A DNA stretch of 61,448 bases, from assembly GCA_937983055.1 (NCBI GenBank), contig CALJLA010000024.1:1-61448 (forward strand), given 5' to 3'. Below the pieces are notes generated by a model, which saw only the letters and a list, made by a program, of their open reading frames with translations, searched no databases and had not been told where the DNA came from. Made by a program: the position numbers and the translations under genes. Source of the DNA: an uncultured Pseudomonadota bacterium. GTDB lineage: Bacteria; Pseudomonadota; Gammaproteobacteria; Burkholderiales; Eutrophovitaceae. Shown here piece after piece: positions 1 through 9,175 of this stretch. How positions within the stretch are numbered: the first letter of the stretch is position 1; the number at the start of each line of letters is the position of its first letter.

Positions 1-811
<811 letters not shown>

Positions 812-893
812 GGTTCTTCGGGGCGCCGCCGGGGCGGTCGCGTGGTTATAATCAACTGGAACAGTATTGCTTAACTAATTGTTTCAACAGCCT

Positions 894-2057
894 TTACGGC
901 TGGACCGCGAGGGCGCGCTGAGTGCTCTCGCGCTTCAGGTCGTCCATCTCGGCGATGAAGCGCTCGAACAGGAAGATCAGGTCGTGCGGCCCCGGGCTCG
1001 CCTCCGGGTGTCCCTGGAAGCTGAACGCCGGCCGGCCCTCGAGCTCGATGCCCTGCACCGTGCCGTCGAACAGCGAACGGTGGGTGACGACGACGCCCGC
1101 CGGGAGCGAGTCCTCGTCGACGGCGAAGCCGTGGTTCTGGCTGGAAATCAGCACGCGGCCGCTCTTCAGGTCCTGCACCGGGTGATTCGCGCCGTGGTGC
1201 CCGAACTTCATCTTGACCGTCTTGCCGCCCGCGGCGAGCGCGAGCAGCTGGTGCCCCAGGCAAATGCCGAACAGCGGCATGCCGGCGTCGAGAAACTCGC
1301 GGATCGCGGCAATCGCGTAGTCGCAGGGTTCCGGGTCGCCCGGCCCGTTCGACAGGAACACGCCGTCAGGCGACATCGCGAGGACTTCCTGCGCCGGCGT
1401 CGTGGCCGGCACGACCGTCATCCGGCAGTCGAAATCCGACAGCAGCCTGAGGATGTTGCGCTTGACACCGAAGTCGTACGCGACGACGTGGTAGGGAGCG
1501 ACACGACGCGTCAGCACCCGCGGCCGGCGACCGAACTCGGTGCCGTGACACCACTGGTAGGGCTGCCTGGTCGTGACGAACTTCGCGAGGTCCGAGCCGG
1601 CGATACCCGGGAACTTGCGGGCATGCGCCACCGCGACGGCCGGATCGGCGTCGCCGGTCATGATGCAGCCCGACTGCGCGCCCTTCTCGCGCAGCAGCCG
1701 GGTCAGCTTGCGGGTGTCGATGTCGGCGGTCCCGACGGCCTTCGCGCTGAGCAGGAAGTCCCGGAACGGGCGCTCGGCGCGCCAGTTCGAGTCGATCATC
1801 GAGCTGTCGCGGATGATCAGGCCCGACGCGTGCACCCGCGACGACTCCATGTCTTCGCTGTTGGTGCCGGCATTGCCGATGTGCGGGTAGGTCAGCGTGA
1901 CGATCTGGCGACAGTAGGACGGGTCGGTCAGGATTTCCTGGTAACCGGTCATGGCGGTGTTGAACACCACTTCGCCGATTGTCTTGCCGTCATCGCCAAC
2001 GGACACCCCGCGAAAAATCGTGCCGTCCTGCAGGGCGAGTATGGCGGCTGTGGTCAA
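894..2057 (-). CDS. carA: Carbamoyl-phosphate synthase small (glutaminase) subunit
   Basis: A 387-residue class I glutamine amidotransferase that hydrolyses glutamine and passes ammonia to CarB. The N-terminal half is the CarA-specific domain (MTTAAILALQDGTIFRGVSV, then the FNTAMTGYQEILTDPSY signature). The C-terminal half is the amidotransferase domain with nucleophile Cys266 in FGICLGHQ and His350/Glu352 in QGHPEA. Length and both domains match the family. It is transcribed toward carB and follows dapB after about 150 bases, in which I see no gene. The first ATG gives the canonical N terminus. Confidence 0.98.
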   Translation of the reverse strand: MTTAAILALQDGTIFRGVSVGDDGKTIGEVVFNTAMTGYQEILTDPSYCRQIVTLTYPHIGNAGTNSEDMESSRVHASGLIIRDSSMIDSNWRAERPFRDFLLSAKAVGTADIDTRKLTRLLREKGAQSGCIMTGDADPAVAVAHARKFPGIAGSDLAKFVTTRQPYQWCHGTEFGRRPRVLTRRVAPYHVVAYDFGVKRNILRLLSDFDCRMTVVPATTPAQEVLAMSPDGVFLSNGPGDPEPCDYAIAAIREFLDAGMPLFGICLGHQLLALAAGGKTVKMKFGHHGANHPVQDLKSGRVLISSQNHGFAVDEDSLPAGVVVTHRSLFDGTVQGIELEGRPAFSFQGHPEASPGPHDLIFLFERFIAEMDDLKRESTQRALAVQP

Positions 2058-2209
2058 TGTGTGTCCCCGAACTCCGCGGTTTTGACGTCGCTAGATGCGC
2101 AAAAGCGGAAGGACCAGGCCTCCCGCTCGCGGTTCGCCGGCGCACCGGCGACCCCGGCCATTCTACTCAAGCCCGCCCGCGCACGGAAGCGGCAATATCG
2201 CGCGCCGCC

Positions 2210-3022
2210 TCAGCCGCCGGCCAGCAAGTCGTCCATTCCGTACAATCCCGGGCCGCGGCCGCGCAGCCAGCGGGCCGCGCGCAGCGCCCCGTCCGCGAAC
2301 ACCCGGCGGTCGAAGACTTCGTGGCAGAACTCGAGCGTCTCGGTACGCCCGGCCAGGCGCACGGCGTGGGTACCGGGGTGCTGACCCTCGCGCCGGACCC
2401 GGAAGACGATGTCGCCCGCGTCGCGGCGCTGGCCCTCGCGCAGGTCCGGCTCGTAGCGCATGACGTCGGCGAAATCGCGCTGGCGGGCGCGGGCGAGCGC
2501 CTCGCCGAGCATCAGCGCCGTCCCTGACGGCGCGTCGCGCTTGGCTTCGTGGTGCAGGTCGCTGATCGAGGCCGCGAACTCCGGCCCCAGGACCCGTGCC
2601 GCGTCCTCGACGGCGCGCCTGAGCAGGGCCAGGCCCACGCTCATGTTGCGGTCGTAGAAGATCGGCAGGCGCGCCGCCGCGGCTCGCATCGCGTCGAGCT
2701 CGGGGCCGCCGATGCCGCTGACGCCGCAGACCAGCGGCGTGCCGCTGGCGGTGACCGCGTCCAGCACGCCGCGCGTGGCCGACGGCAGCGTGAAATCTAT
2801 CGCGACCTCCGCGCCTTCGAGCACCCGGCGCAGGTCCTCGTCGACGACCGCGTCGCCGGCGAGCCCCGCGGGCAGGCTGGCCACGAGCGCCCGCGCCGAG
2901 TCGCTGCCGGGACGCGCCCAGGCGCCGGCGAGGCGGAATTCGCCGGGCGCCTCGGCCATCGCGGCCGCCAGCTGCCGGCCCATGCGGCCGGCGCCGAGCA
3001 GTGCAATCGCGAGTGTGCCCAC
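2210..3022 (-). CDS. dapB: 4-hydroxy-tetrahydrodipicolinate reductase
   Basis: DapB reduces the dihydrodipicolinate precursor with NAD(P)H in lysine and diaminopimelate synthesis (cytosolic). The 270-residue protein has the N-terminal Rossmann motif GAGRMGRQ, the substrate loop DLHHEAKRDAPSGTAL with its catalytic His and Lys, and the C-terminal FADGALRAARWL helix. The Rossmann stretch is slightly shortened compared with the common GAxGRMGR form, but nothing essential seems lost. The gene lies 9 bases after dnaJ on the same strand, so it is probably co-transcribed with the chaperone genes and carAB. Confidence 0.97.
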   Translation of the reverse strand: MGTLAIALLGAGRMGRQLAAAMAEAPGEFRLAGAWARPGSDSARALVASLPAGLAGDAVVDEDLRRVLEGAEVAIDFTLPSATRGVLDAVTASGTPLVCGVSGIGGPELDAMRAAAARLPIFYDRNMSVGLALLRRAVEDAARVLGPEFAASISDLHHEAKRDAPSGTALMLGEALARARQRDFADVMRYEPDLREGQRRDAGDIVFRVRREGQHPGTHAVRLAGRTETLEFCHEVFDRRVFADGALRAARWLRGRGPGLYGMDDLLAGG

Positions 3023-3031
3023 CGACCGGGC

Positions 3032-4159
3032 CTAGGCCTGGCCGATCCGCTCGAAGAAGCGCTTGACCGTATCGAGCCAGCCCTCCGCACGCGGGTTGTG
3101 GCGGTCGCCGCCTTTCGCGATCGAGTCCTCGAATTTCTGCAAGAGCTTTTTCTGCTCGTCGGTCAGGTTGACCGGGGTCTCGACCACGACGCGCGCGTAC
3201 AGGTCGCCCTTGTGGCGATCGCGCACGGTGACGACGCCCTTGCCGCGCAGGCGGAACTGCTTGCCGGACTGGGTGCCCGGCGGGATCTTCAGTGACACGT
3301 GACCGTCGAGCGTCGGCAGCTCGACTTCGCCGCCGAGCGCCGCGGTCGCGATGCTGACCGGCACCTCGGTCGACAGGTCGGGCCCCTCACGCGTGAACAG
3401 CTTGTGCGGATTGACGCGGATCTCGACGTACAGGTCGCCGGGCGGGCCGCCGTTGCGACCGGCCTCCCCTTCGCCGGACAGGCGGATCCGGTCGCCGTCG
3501 TCGACGCCGGGCGGCACCTTGACCGACAGCTTCTTCGTGTGCGCGACGCGACCGCGGCCGTGGCAGTCGTCGCAGGGGTCGCTGATGACCGTGCCGGCGC
3601 CCTTGCAGGCCGGGCAGGTCTGCTGGATAGAGAAGAACCCCTGCTGCATGCGCACCTGGCCCACACCGTTGCAGGTCGAACAGGTCGTCGGCGCCGAGCC
3701 CTTGCGGGCGCCGCTGCCGTCACAGGTGTCGCAGACGGCCTGAGTCGGCACCTCGATCGTGACCGTGTCGCCGGCCACCGCTTTCTCGAGATCGAGGCGC
3801 AGTTCGTAGCCGAGATCGGCTCCGCGGAACACCTGGCTGCGGCCGCGCCGGCCGCCGCCGAAGATGTCGCCGAACACGTCGCCGAAAATATCGCTGAAGC
3901 CCTCGGCGCTGAAACCGCCACGTCCGGCGCCGGCACGCAGGCCGTCGTGGCCGAACTGGTCGTAGGTGGCGCGCTTGCCGGCGTCGCTCAGGACGTCGTA
4001 GGCCTCGCGGGCCTCCTTGAAGCGCTGCGCGGCGGTTTCGTCGTCACTGTTGCGGTCGGGGTGGTGCTTCATTGCGAGCCGACGGTACGCCTTCTTGATC
4101 TCGTCGTCCGACGCGCCCCGCTTGACCCCCAGGACCTCGTAGTAGTCGCGTTTCGCCAT
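3032..4159 (-). CDS. dnaJ: Chaperone DnaJ (Hsp40)
   Basis: DnaJ delivers unfolded clients to DnaK and stimulates its ATPase. The 375-residue protein shows all type I features in order: a J domain with the HPD motif (MKHHPDRN, about residue 31), a Gly/Phe-rich linker (residues 75-110), a zinc domain with four CxxCxGxG repeats (CDTCDGSG, CSTCNGVG, CPACKGAG, CDDCHGRG), and the C-terminal client-binding domains. It lies 117 bases downstream of dnaK. That gap contains two GC-rich inverted repeats (4179-4202 and 4211-4234), but neither has a clear T-run for this strand. Confidence 0.99.
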   Translation of the reverse strand: MAKRDYYEVLGVKRGASDDEIKKAYRRLAMKHHPDRNSDDETAAQRFKEAREAYDVLSDAGKRATYDQFGHDGLRAGAGRGGFSAEGFSDIFGDVFGDIFGGGRRGRSQVFRGADLGYELRLDLEKAVAGDTVTIEVPTQAVCDTCDGSGARKGSAPTTCSTCNGVGQVRMQQGFFSIQQTCPACKGAGTVISDPCDDCHGRGRVAHTKKLSVKVPPGVDDGDRIRLSGEGEAGRNGGPPGDLYVEIRVNPHKLFTREGPDLSTEVPVSIATAALGGEVELPTLDGHVSLKIPPGTQSGKQFRLRGKGVVTVRDRHKGDLYARVVVETPVNLTDEQKKLLQKFEDSIAKGGDRHNPRAEGWLDTVKRFFERIGQA

Positions 4160-4276
4160 AGCGCCTCTGTATCGACAAGCGGGCGCCCGTTACGGCGCCC
4201 GCCCGTTCGCGCCGGGCCGGATACCGGCGCGGCGGTTTTTTCCTTTCGTCGGGGCCGCGCGGCGCGGCCCGCTCCC

Positions 4277-6223
4277 TCAGTTGGCCTTGCGGCCCTTGTC
4301 CTTCTCGTCGACTTCCTCGAACTCGGCATCGACGACGTCGTCGTCCGCCCGCTCGGCGGAACCGTCCGCGCCGGCGGCAGCGCCCTCGGCCGCTGCGTCG
4401 GCGCCCTGCTCAGCATACAGCTTCTGGGCAATGCCGGCCGACGCCTCGGCCAGCGCCGTCGTCTTCGCCTCGATCTCGGCGATGTCGTCGCCCTTCAGCG
4501 CCGCCTGCAGGTCCTCGACGGCCTTCCCGACCGCGGCCTTGTCATCGTCGCTCGCCTTGTCGCCGATTTCCTTGACGGACTTCTCGGCCGCGTGGATCAG
4601 GCTGTCCGCCTTGTTGCGGGCGTCGACCAGCTCGCGGAACTTCTTGTCCTCGTCGGCATGGCTCTCGGCGTCGGCGACCATCTTCTCGATCTCGTCTTCG
4701 GACAGGCCGCTCGAGGCCTTGATGACGATGTTCTGGCTCTTGCCGGTCGCCTTGTCCTTGGCCGACACGTTCAGGATGCCATTTGCGTCGATGTCGAAGG
4801 TCACCTCGATCTGCGGCATGCCGCGCGGTGCCGGCGGGATGTCCGCCAGGTCGAAGCGGCCGAGCGACTTGTTGTCGGCCGCGCGCTCGCGCTCGCCCTG
4901 CAGCACGTGGATGGTCACGGCCGTCTGGTTGTCGTCGGCGGTCGAGAAAACCTGCTCGGCGTTCGCCGGGATCGTCGTGTTTTTCTCGATCAGCTTGGTC
5001 ATGACGCCGCCGAGCGTCTCGATGCCGAGCGACAGCGGGGTCACGTCGAGCAGCAGCACGTCCTTGACGTCGCCGGCGAGCACGCCGCCCTGGATCGCCG
5101 CGCCGAGTGCGACGGCCTCGTCCGGATTGACGTCACGCCGCGGCTCCTGGCCGAAGAAGTTCTGCACGGCCTCCTGCACTTTCGGCATGCGCGTCTGGCC
5201 GCCGACCAGGATCACGTCGTCGATGTCGCCGACCTTGAGGCCCGCGTCCTTGATCGCGATCTTGCACGGCTCGATCGTGCGCTGGATCAGCTCCTCCACC
5301 AGCGACTCGAGCTTCGCGCGCGTCAGCTTGATGTTCAGGTGCTTCGGACCGGACGCGTCCGCCGTGATGTACGGCAGGTTGATCTCGGTCTGCGAACTCG
5401 AGGACAGCTCGATCTTGGCCTTCTCGGCAGCTTCCTTCAGGCGCTGCATGGCCAGCGGGTCCTTACTGATATCGACGCCGCTCTCGCGTTTGAACTCGGC
5501 CACCAGGTACTCGATGATCCGCGAGGCGAAGTCCTCGCCGCCGAGGAAGGTGTCACCGTTGGTCGACAGCACCTCGAACTGGTGCTCGCCGTCGACCTCC
5601 GCGATCTCGATGATCGAGATATCGAAGGTGCCGCCGCCGAGGTCGTAGACGGCGATCTTCGCGTCGCCGCGCTTCTTGTCCATGCCATAGGCGAGCGCCG
5701 CGGCCGTCGGCTCGTTGATGATGCGCTTGACCTCGAGGCCCGCGATGCGGCCGGCGTCCTTGGTCGCCTGGCGCTGCGAATCGTTGAAGTAGGCCGGCAC
5801 GGTCACGACCGCTTCCCTGACCTCTTCGCCGAGGTACTCCTCGGCGGTCTTCTTCATCTTCATGAGCACGCGCGCCGAGACTTCCGGCGGCGCCATCGCC
5901 TTGCCGTTGGCCTCGACCCACGCGTCGCCGTTGTCGGCCTTGACGATCTTGTACGGCACCATGTCGATATCGCGGCTCACCACCTCGTCGGAGTAGCGGC
6001 GACCGATCAGGCGCTTGACCGCAAACAGCGTGTTGCGCGGATTCGTCACGGCCTGGCGCTTGGCCGACTGGCCAACCAGCACCTCGTTGTCCTTGGTGAA
6101 AGCGACGATCGACGGGGTCGTGCGATCGCCCTCGCTGTTCTCGATGACCTTCGGCTTGTCGCCTTCCATGACGGCAACGCACGAATTGGTCGTGCCGAGG
6201 TCGATCCCGATGACTTTTGCCAT
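4277..6223 (-). CDS. dnaK: Chaperone DnaK (Hsp70)
   Basis: Hsp70 ATPase for folding and heat-shock recovery. I chose the ATG giving MAKVIGIDLGTTNSCVAV (648 residues), because the two codons upstream add only Met-His. The nucleotide-binding domain holds the phosphate loops IGIDLGTTNS and VYDLGGGTFD and the adenosine motif VILVGGQTRMPKVQ. The substrate domain and C-terminal lid follow (PLSLGIETLGGV onward), ending in an acidic tail, EFEEVDEKDKGRKAN. A sigma-32-like promoter lies directly upstream, so dnaK can be induced separately from grpE. Confidence 0.99.
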   Translation of the reverse strand: MAKVIGIDLGTTNSCVAVMEGDKPKVIENSEGDRTTPSIVAFTKDNEVLVGQSAKRQAVTNPRNTLFAVKRLIGRRYSDEVVSRDIDMVPYKIVKADNGDAWVEANGKAMAPPEVSARVLMKMKKTAEEYLGEEVREAVVTVPAYFNDSQRQATKDAGRIAGLEVKRIINEPTAAALAYGMDKKRGDAKIAVYDLGGGTFDISIIEIAEVDGEHQFEVLSTNGDTFLGGEDFASRIIEYLVAEFKRESGVDISKDPLAMQRLKEAAEKAKIELSSSSQTEINLPYITADASGPKHLNIKLTRAKLESLVEELIQRTIEPCKIAIKDAGLKVGDIDDVILVGGQTRMPKVQEAVQNFFGQEPRRDVNPDEAVALGAAIQGGVLAGDVKDVLLLDVTPLSLGIETLGGVMTKLIEKNTTIPANAEQVFSTADDNQTAVTIHVLQGERERAADNKSLGRFDLADIPPAPRGMPQIEVTFDIDANGILNVSAKDKATGKSQNIVIKASSGLSEDEIEKMVADAESHADEDKKFRELVDARNKADSLIHAAEKSVKEIGDKASDDDKAAVGKAVEDLQAALKGDDIAEIEAKTTALAEASAGIAQKLYAEQGADAAAEGAAAGADGSAERADDDVVDAEFEEVDEKDKGRKAN

Positions 6224-6265
6224 GTGCAAATCTCCGAATTCGTTACAAATCTGTGAGCTGGCTCG

Positions 6266-6294
6266 TTAGTGGGGCCGGGCGCGCGCCTTTCAAG
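6266..6294 (-). promoter_or_regulatory. Sigma-32-like heat-shock promoter of dnaK
   Basis: On the minus strand CTTGAAA (6294-6288) is followed after 13 bases by CCCCACTAA (6274-6266), about 40 bases before the dnaK start. This matches the RpoH consensus (CTTGAAA, 13-14 bases, CCCCATnT) closely. The site sits in the spacer just after the grpE stop. Confidence 0.75.
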
Positions 6295-6301
6295 CGCGGC
6301 C

Positions 6302-6883
6302 TCAGTCGCCGCTGCCGGTCCCGGCCGGGGCCTCGGCGACGACGACCCGCGCCGGCCGCAGCAGGCGGCCGTTCAGCGAGTATCCTTTCTGGAAGACGGT
6401 CAGCACGGTGCCGGGCTCGGCATCCGGCGAAGGCTGCATCGTCATCGCCTCGTGCTGCTGCGGGTCGAACGGCTCGCCCTCGGGATTCACTTCAACGATG
6501 CCGAAGCGCTCCATCGTGCCGGAGAGCTGTTTCAGCGTGGCCTCGACGCCCTCGGTCACCGCCCCTGCGCCGCTGTCCGCGGCGGCCGCGAGACCCATCT
6601 CGAGGCTGTCACGGACGTCCAGCAGCTCCTTCGCGAACGGCTCCAGCGCGAAGCGGCGCGCCTTCTCGACGTCCCGGCTCGCGCGCTTGCGGACGTTTTC
6701 GAGCTCTGCCATGGCGCGCAGGTACTTGTCCCAGTTCTCGTCCGCCCGGGCCCGCTCGCGCTCGGCCTCGGCGGCCGCATCTGCGGCGCCGGTCGTGGTC
6801 TCGTCGCTGCCGCGCTGTGCCTCGCCGGCCGCCGCGTCGTCGGCGGCGCCCTCGGGCTCCCTGCGCTGTGCCTCTTCCGTCAT
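6302..6883 (-). CDS. grpE: Nucleotide exchange factor GrpE
   Basis: GrpE releases ADP from DnaK. The 193-residue protein has an acidic, low-complexity N terminus, a long coiled-coil helix around residues 45-95 (RARADENWDKYLRAMAELEN onward) and the C-terminal beta domain with the GEPFDPQQHEAMTMQP signature. It sits between hrcA and dnaK in the usual hrcA-grpE-dnaK-dnaJ order and has its own sigma-32-like promoter. Confidence 0.98.
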   Translation of the reverse strand: MTEEAQRREPEGAADDAAAGEAQRGSDETTTGAADAAAEAERERARADENWDKYLRAMAELENVRKRASRDVEKARRFALEPFAKELLDVRDSLEMGLAAAADSGAGAVTEGVEATLKQLSGTMERFGIVEVNPEGEPFDPQQHEAMTMQPSPDAEPGTVLTVFQKGYSLNGRLLRPARVVVAEAPAGTGSGD

Positions 6884-6966
6884 CTTCGGTCGTCTCCCCT
6901 CAGTTCGGTTCGTTCCGGCGTATCCGGCGCGCAGGCAAAAGGCTGCGCCGGCCGCAACTTGCGGGC

Positions 6967-6996
6967 AATTCTGGGGCCGGACCCGCGAATATCAAG
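6967..6996 (-). promoter_or_regulatory. Sigma-32-like promoter of grpE
   Basis: On the minus strand CTTGATA (6996-6990), a 13-base spacer, then CCCCAGAATT (6976-6967), about 85 bases before the grpE start in the hrcA-grpE gap. The spacer length equals that of the dnaK promoter. The -35 and -10 elements each differ slightly from consensus. Confidence 0.65.
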
Positions 6997-7028
6997 GCCG
7001 GCGAGCGGTTTTTCGGCCGGGAACGGCC

Positions 7029-8087
7029 TCAGGAGGCCGGATCGAGGGCGGAGCCGAGCATGCGCGCGGTCACCTCGACGATCGGCACGACCCGGTCGTA
7101 GGCCATCCGGGTCGGCCCGATGACGCCGAGCACGCCGATCTTGTCGTCGTCGATCCGGTACGGCGCGGTGACGACCGAGCAGTCGTCGAGGATCTGGTAG
7201 CCGGACTCCTCGCCGATGAACACCTGCACGCCGTTCGCATTGATACTGCGATCCAGCAGGTCGATCATCAGCTGCTTGCGCGAAAACGCGTCGAACAGGC
7301 GCCGCAGCTTGTCGATGTCGGACAGCTCGGCGAAGCCCATCAGGTTGGTCTCGCCGGTGACGACGAAGCCGCTCTCGGGCGTCCGCGCACCCTCCATCGC
7401 GGACTGCGCGACGCTGATGATGTCCAGCATCGCCTGGTTCATCGAATCGCGGATGTTCTCCAGGTCGCGAAGCAGGCGTCCGTGAATCTCGCCGAGCTCC
7501 ACGCCGGCGTAGTGTTCGTTGATGAAATTGGCGGCGCGCACCAGCTCGTCGGCGCTGTAGTTGGCCTCCGTGTGCAGGATGCGGTTCTGCACCTCGCGGT
7601 CGTTGATGACGAGAATCGCGAGCACGCGGTTGTCCGACAGCGGCAGGAATTCGATCTGCCTCAGCGTCGCGTGCTGCCCTTTCGGCACCGTGACGACGCC
7701 CGCCAGCCGGGTCAGGCGCGAGAGTGCGGTCGAGACCGAGTTGACCAGCCGGTCCGGGTCGTCCCCGCTGCCGGCGAGGCGCTTCTGCAGGCGGCGGATG
7801 TCGTCCTCGCCCGGCCGCCGGTACTGGACCAGCGTGTCGACGAACATGCGGTAGCCGCGCGGCGTCGGCACCCGCCCCGCCGAAGTATGCGGCGCGGACA
7901 CGAAGCCCATCTCCTCGAGATCGGACATCACGTTGCGGATCGTCGCCGGGCTCAACTCCAGGCCGGAGTCGCGCGACAGCGTGCGCGAGCCGACCGGCTG
8001 GCCGTCGCGGATGAAGCGCTGGATCAGCACCTTGAGCAGGTGGCGCGCGCGCTCGTCCGGTGCTTCGGTGACTGCCTGTCTCGCCAT
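7029..8087 (-). CDS. hrcA: Heat-inducible transcription repressor HrcA
   Basis: HrcA represses chaperone genes by binding CIRCE operators, a known family role. The 352-residue protein has an N-terminal winged helix (residues about 15-80, with GLELSPATIRNVMSDLEEMG) and the GAF-like effector domain. No CIRCE element (TTAGCACTC-N9-GAGTGCTAA) is visible upstream of hrcA, grpE or dnaK, so its operator here is unclear. The upstream gap contains a possible -10 (TATACT on the minus strand, 8147-8142). nadK is divergent on the other side. Confidence 0.97.
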   Translation of the reverse strand: MARQAVTEAPDERARHLLKVLIQRFIRDGQPVGSRTLSRDSGLELSPATIRNVMSDLEEMGFVSAPHTSAGRVPTPRGYRMFVDTLVQYRRPGEDDIRRLQKRLAGSGDDPDRLVNSVSTALSRLTRLAGVVTVPKGQHATLRQIEFLPLSDNRVLAILVINDREVQNRILHTEANYSADELVRAANFINEHYAGVELGEIHGRLLRDLENIRDSMNQAMLDIISVAQSAMEGARTPESGFVVTGETNLMGFAELSDIDKLRRLFDAFSRKQLMIDLLDRSINANGVQVFIGEESGYQILDDCSVVTAPYRIDDDKIGVLGVIGPTRMAYDRVVPIVEVTARMLGSALDPAS

Positions 8088-8274
8088 CGCCTCGAGCGTC
8101 CGTTCGCCCGGGGCTGACCGTCAGCCCGGGTCGTTAGAAAAAGTATACGCAGCGGGCGGCGCGTACAAGCCCGCCCGATGGACGAAACCGTGCGGCGGGC
8201 CGCCCGAATGCTGCTTGGCGGGACCCCCGCGGTTTGCAACAATCGCCGCTTTCCGGCTGATTGCCCGGGCGCGT

Positions 8275-9171
8275 ATGCACTTCAGGACCATAGCCGTACT
8301 CGGGCGCGACGAGGATCCGCGCGTCTCGGAGCCGATGCTCAAGCTCGCGGAACACCTGCGCGCTGCCGGGGCCGACGTGATCGCCGACTCCACCGAGAAC
8401 TTCGAACTTCCGGTGCGCCAGGTCGACGAGCGTGCCATGGCCCGGCAGGCGGACCTGATCATCGCGATCGGCGGCGACGGGACGATGCTGCACGCGGCGC
8501 GGGTCGCCTACGAGCGTGACATTCCGCTGCTCGGCGTGAACCGCGGCCGCCTCGGCTTCCTCGCCGACATCACCCCGACCGAGATGCTCGAGAGCGTCGA
8601 CCAGGTGCTGGCCGGCGATTTCGGTCTCGAAACGCGCCTGCTGCTGCTGGCGGAGCGACGCCGGGACGGGGAGACGCTCGGCCGCGCGCACGCGCTCAAC
8701 GACGTAGTACTGCAGCGGCGCGAGACCGGCCGCATGGTGGACTTCGAGACGCGGATCGCCGGCCGCTTCGTCAACGCCCACTCCGGAGACGGCCTGATCG
8801 TCGCGACCCCGACCGGCTCGACGGCCTACGCGTTGTCCTGTGGCGGACCGATCATCGAGCCGGCGCTCGACGCGGTCGCGCTGGTGCCGATCTGCCCGCA
8901 CACGCTGTCCGACCGCCCGATCGTCGTGCCAGCCACCGCCGAGATCGAGGTGCGGGTGCTGGAACGGGCGGACACGAAGGCCGAGGTAACCGCGGACGGC
9001 CACACGCTCGGCGAGCTGGCGCCGGAAGACCGACTCGTCATCCGCGCGGCCGACAAGCGCGTGCGCCTCGTGCACCCGCCCGGGTACGACTATTACGAGA
9101 TCCTGCGCTCGAAGCTGCACTGGGGCCGCGACAGCCGGCGCCGCGGGCCGGCCGGCGACAGCGGGAGCTGA
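8275..9171 (+). CDS. nadK: NAD kinase
   Basis: Phosphorylates NAD to NADP with ATP. The 298-residue protein begins MHFRTIAVLGRDEDPRV and carries the diagnostic IAIGGDGTMLHA motif (about residue 65), the NRGRLGFLAD segment and the conserved TPTGSTAYALSCGGPI stretch. The start at 8275 was chosen because the protein then begins directly with the Rossmann strand; upstream codons in frame look random. recN follows after 4 bases, a common gammaproteobacterial pair. Confidence 0.98.
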   Translation: MHFRTIAVLGRDEDPRVSEPMLKLAEHLRAAGADVIADSTENFELPVRQVDERAMARQADLIIAIGGDGTMLHAARVAYERDIPLLGVNRGRLGFLADITPTEMLESVDQVLAGDFGLETRLLLLAERRRDGETLGRAHALNDVVLQRRETGRMVDFETRIAGRFVNAHSGDGLIVATPTGSTAYALSCGGPIIEPALDAVALVPICPHTLSDRPIVVPATAEIEVRVLERADTKAEVTADGHTLGELAPEDRLVIRAADKRVRLVHPPGYDYYEILRSKLHWGRDSRRRGPAGDSGS

Positions 9172-9175
9172 GCGC

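Noticed and set aside
4179..4234. Terminators between dnaK and dnaJ
   Set aside because: The inverted repeats lack a T-run on the transcribed strand; the only T-run (4235-4245) is on the opposite strand, where no gene ends.
3299..6256. A 985-codon open frame on the plus strand across dnaJ and dnaK
   Set aside because: It is antisense to two certain chaperone genes. High GC content gives long open frames opposite real genes; the translation is Arg/Leu/Asp-rich with no domain.
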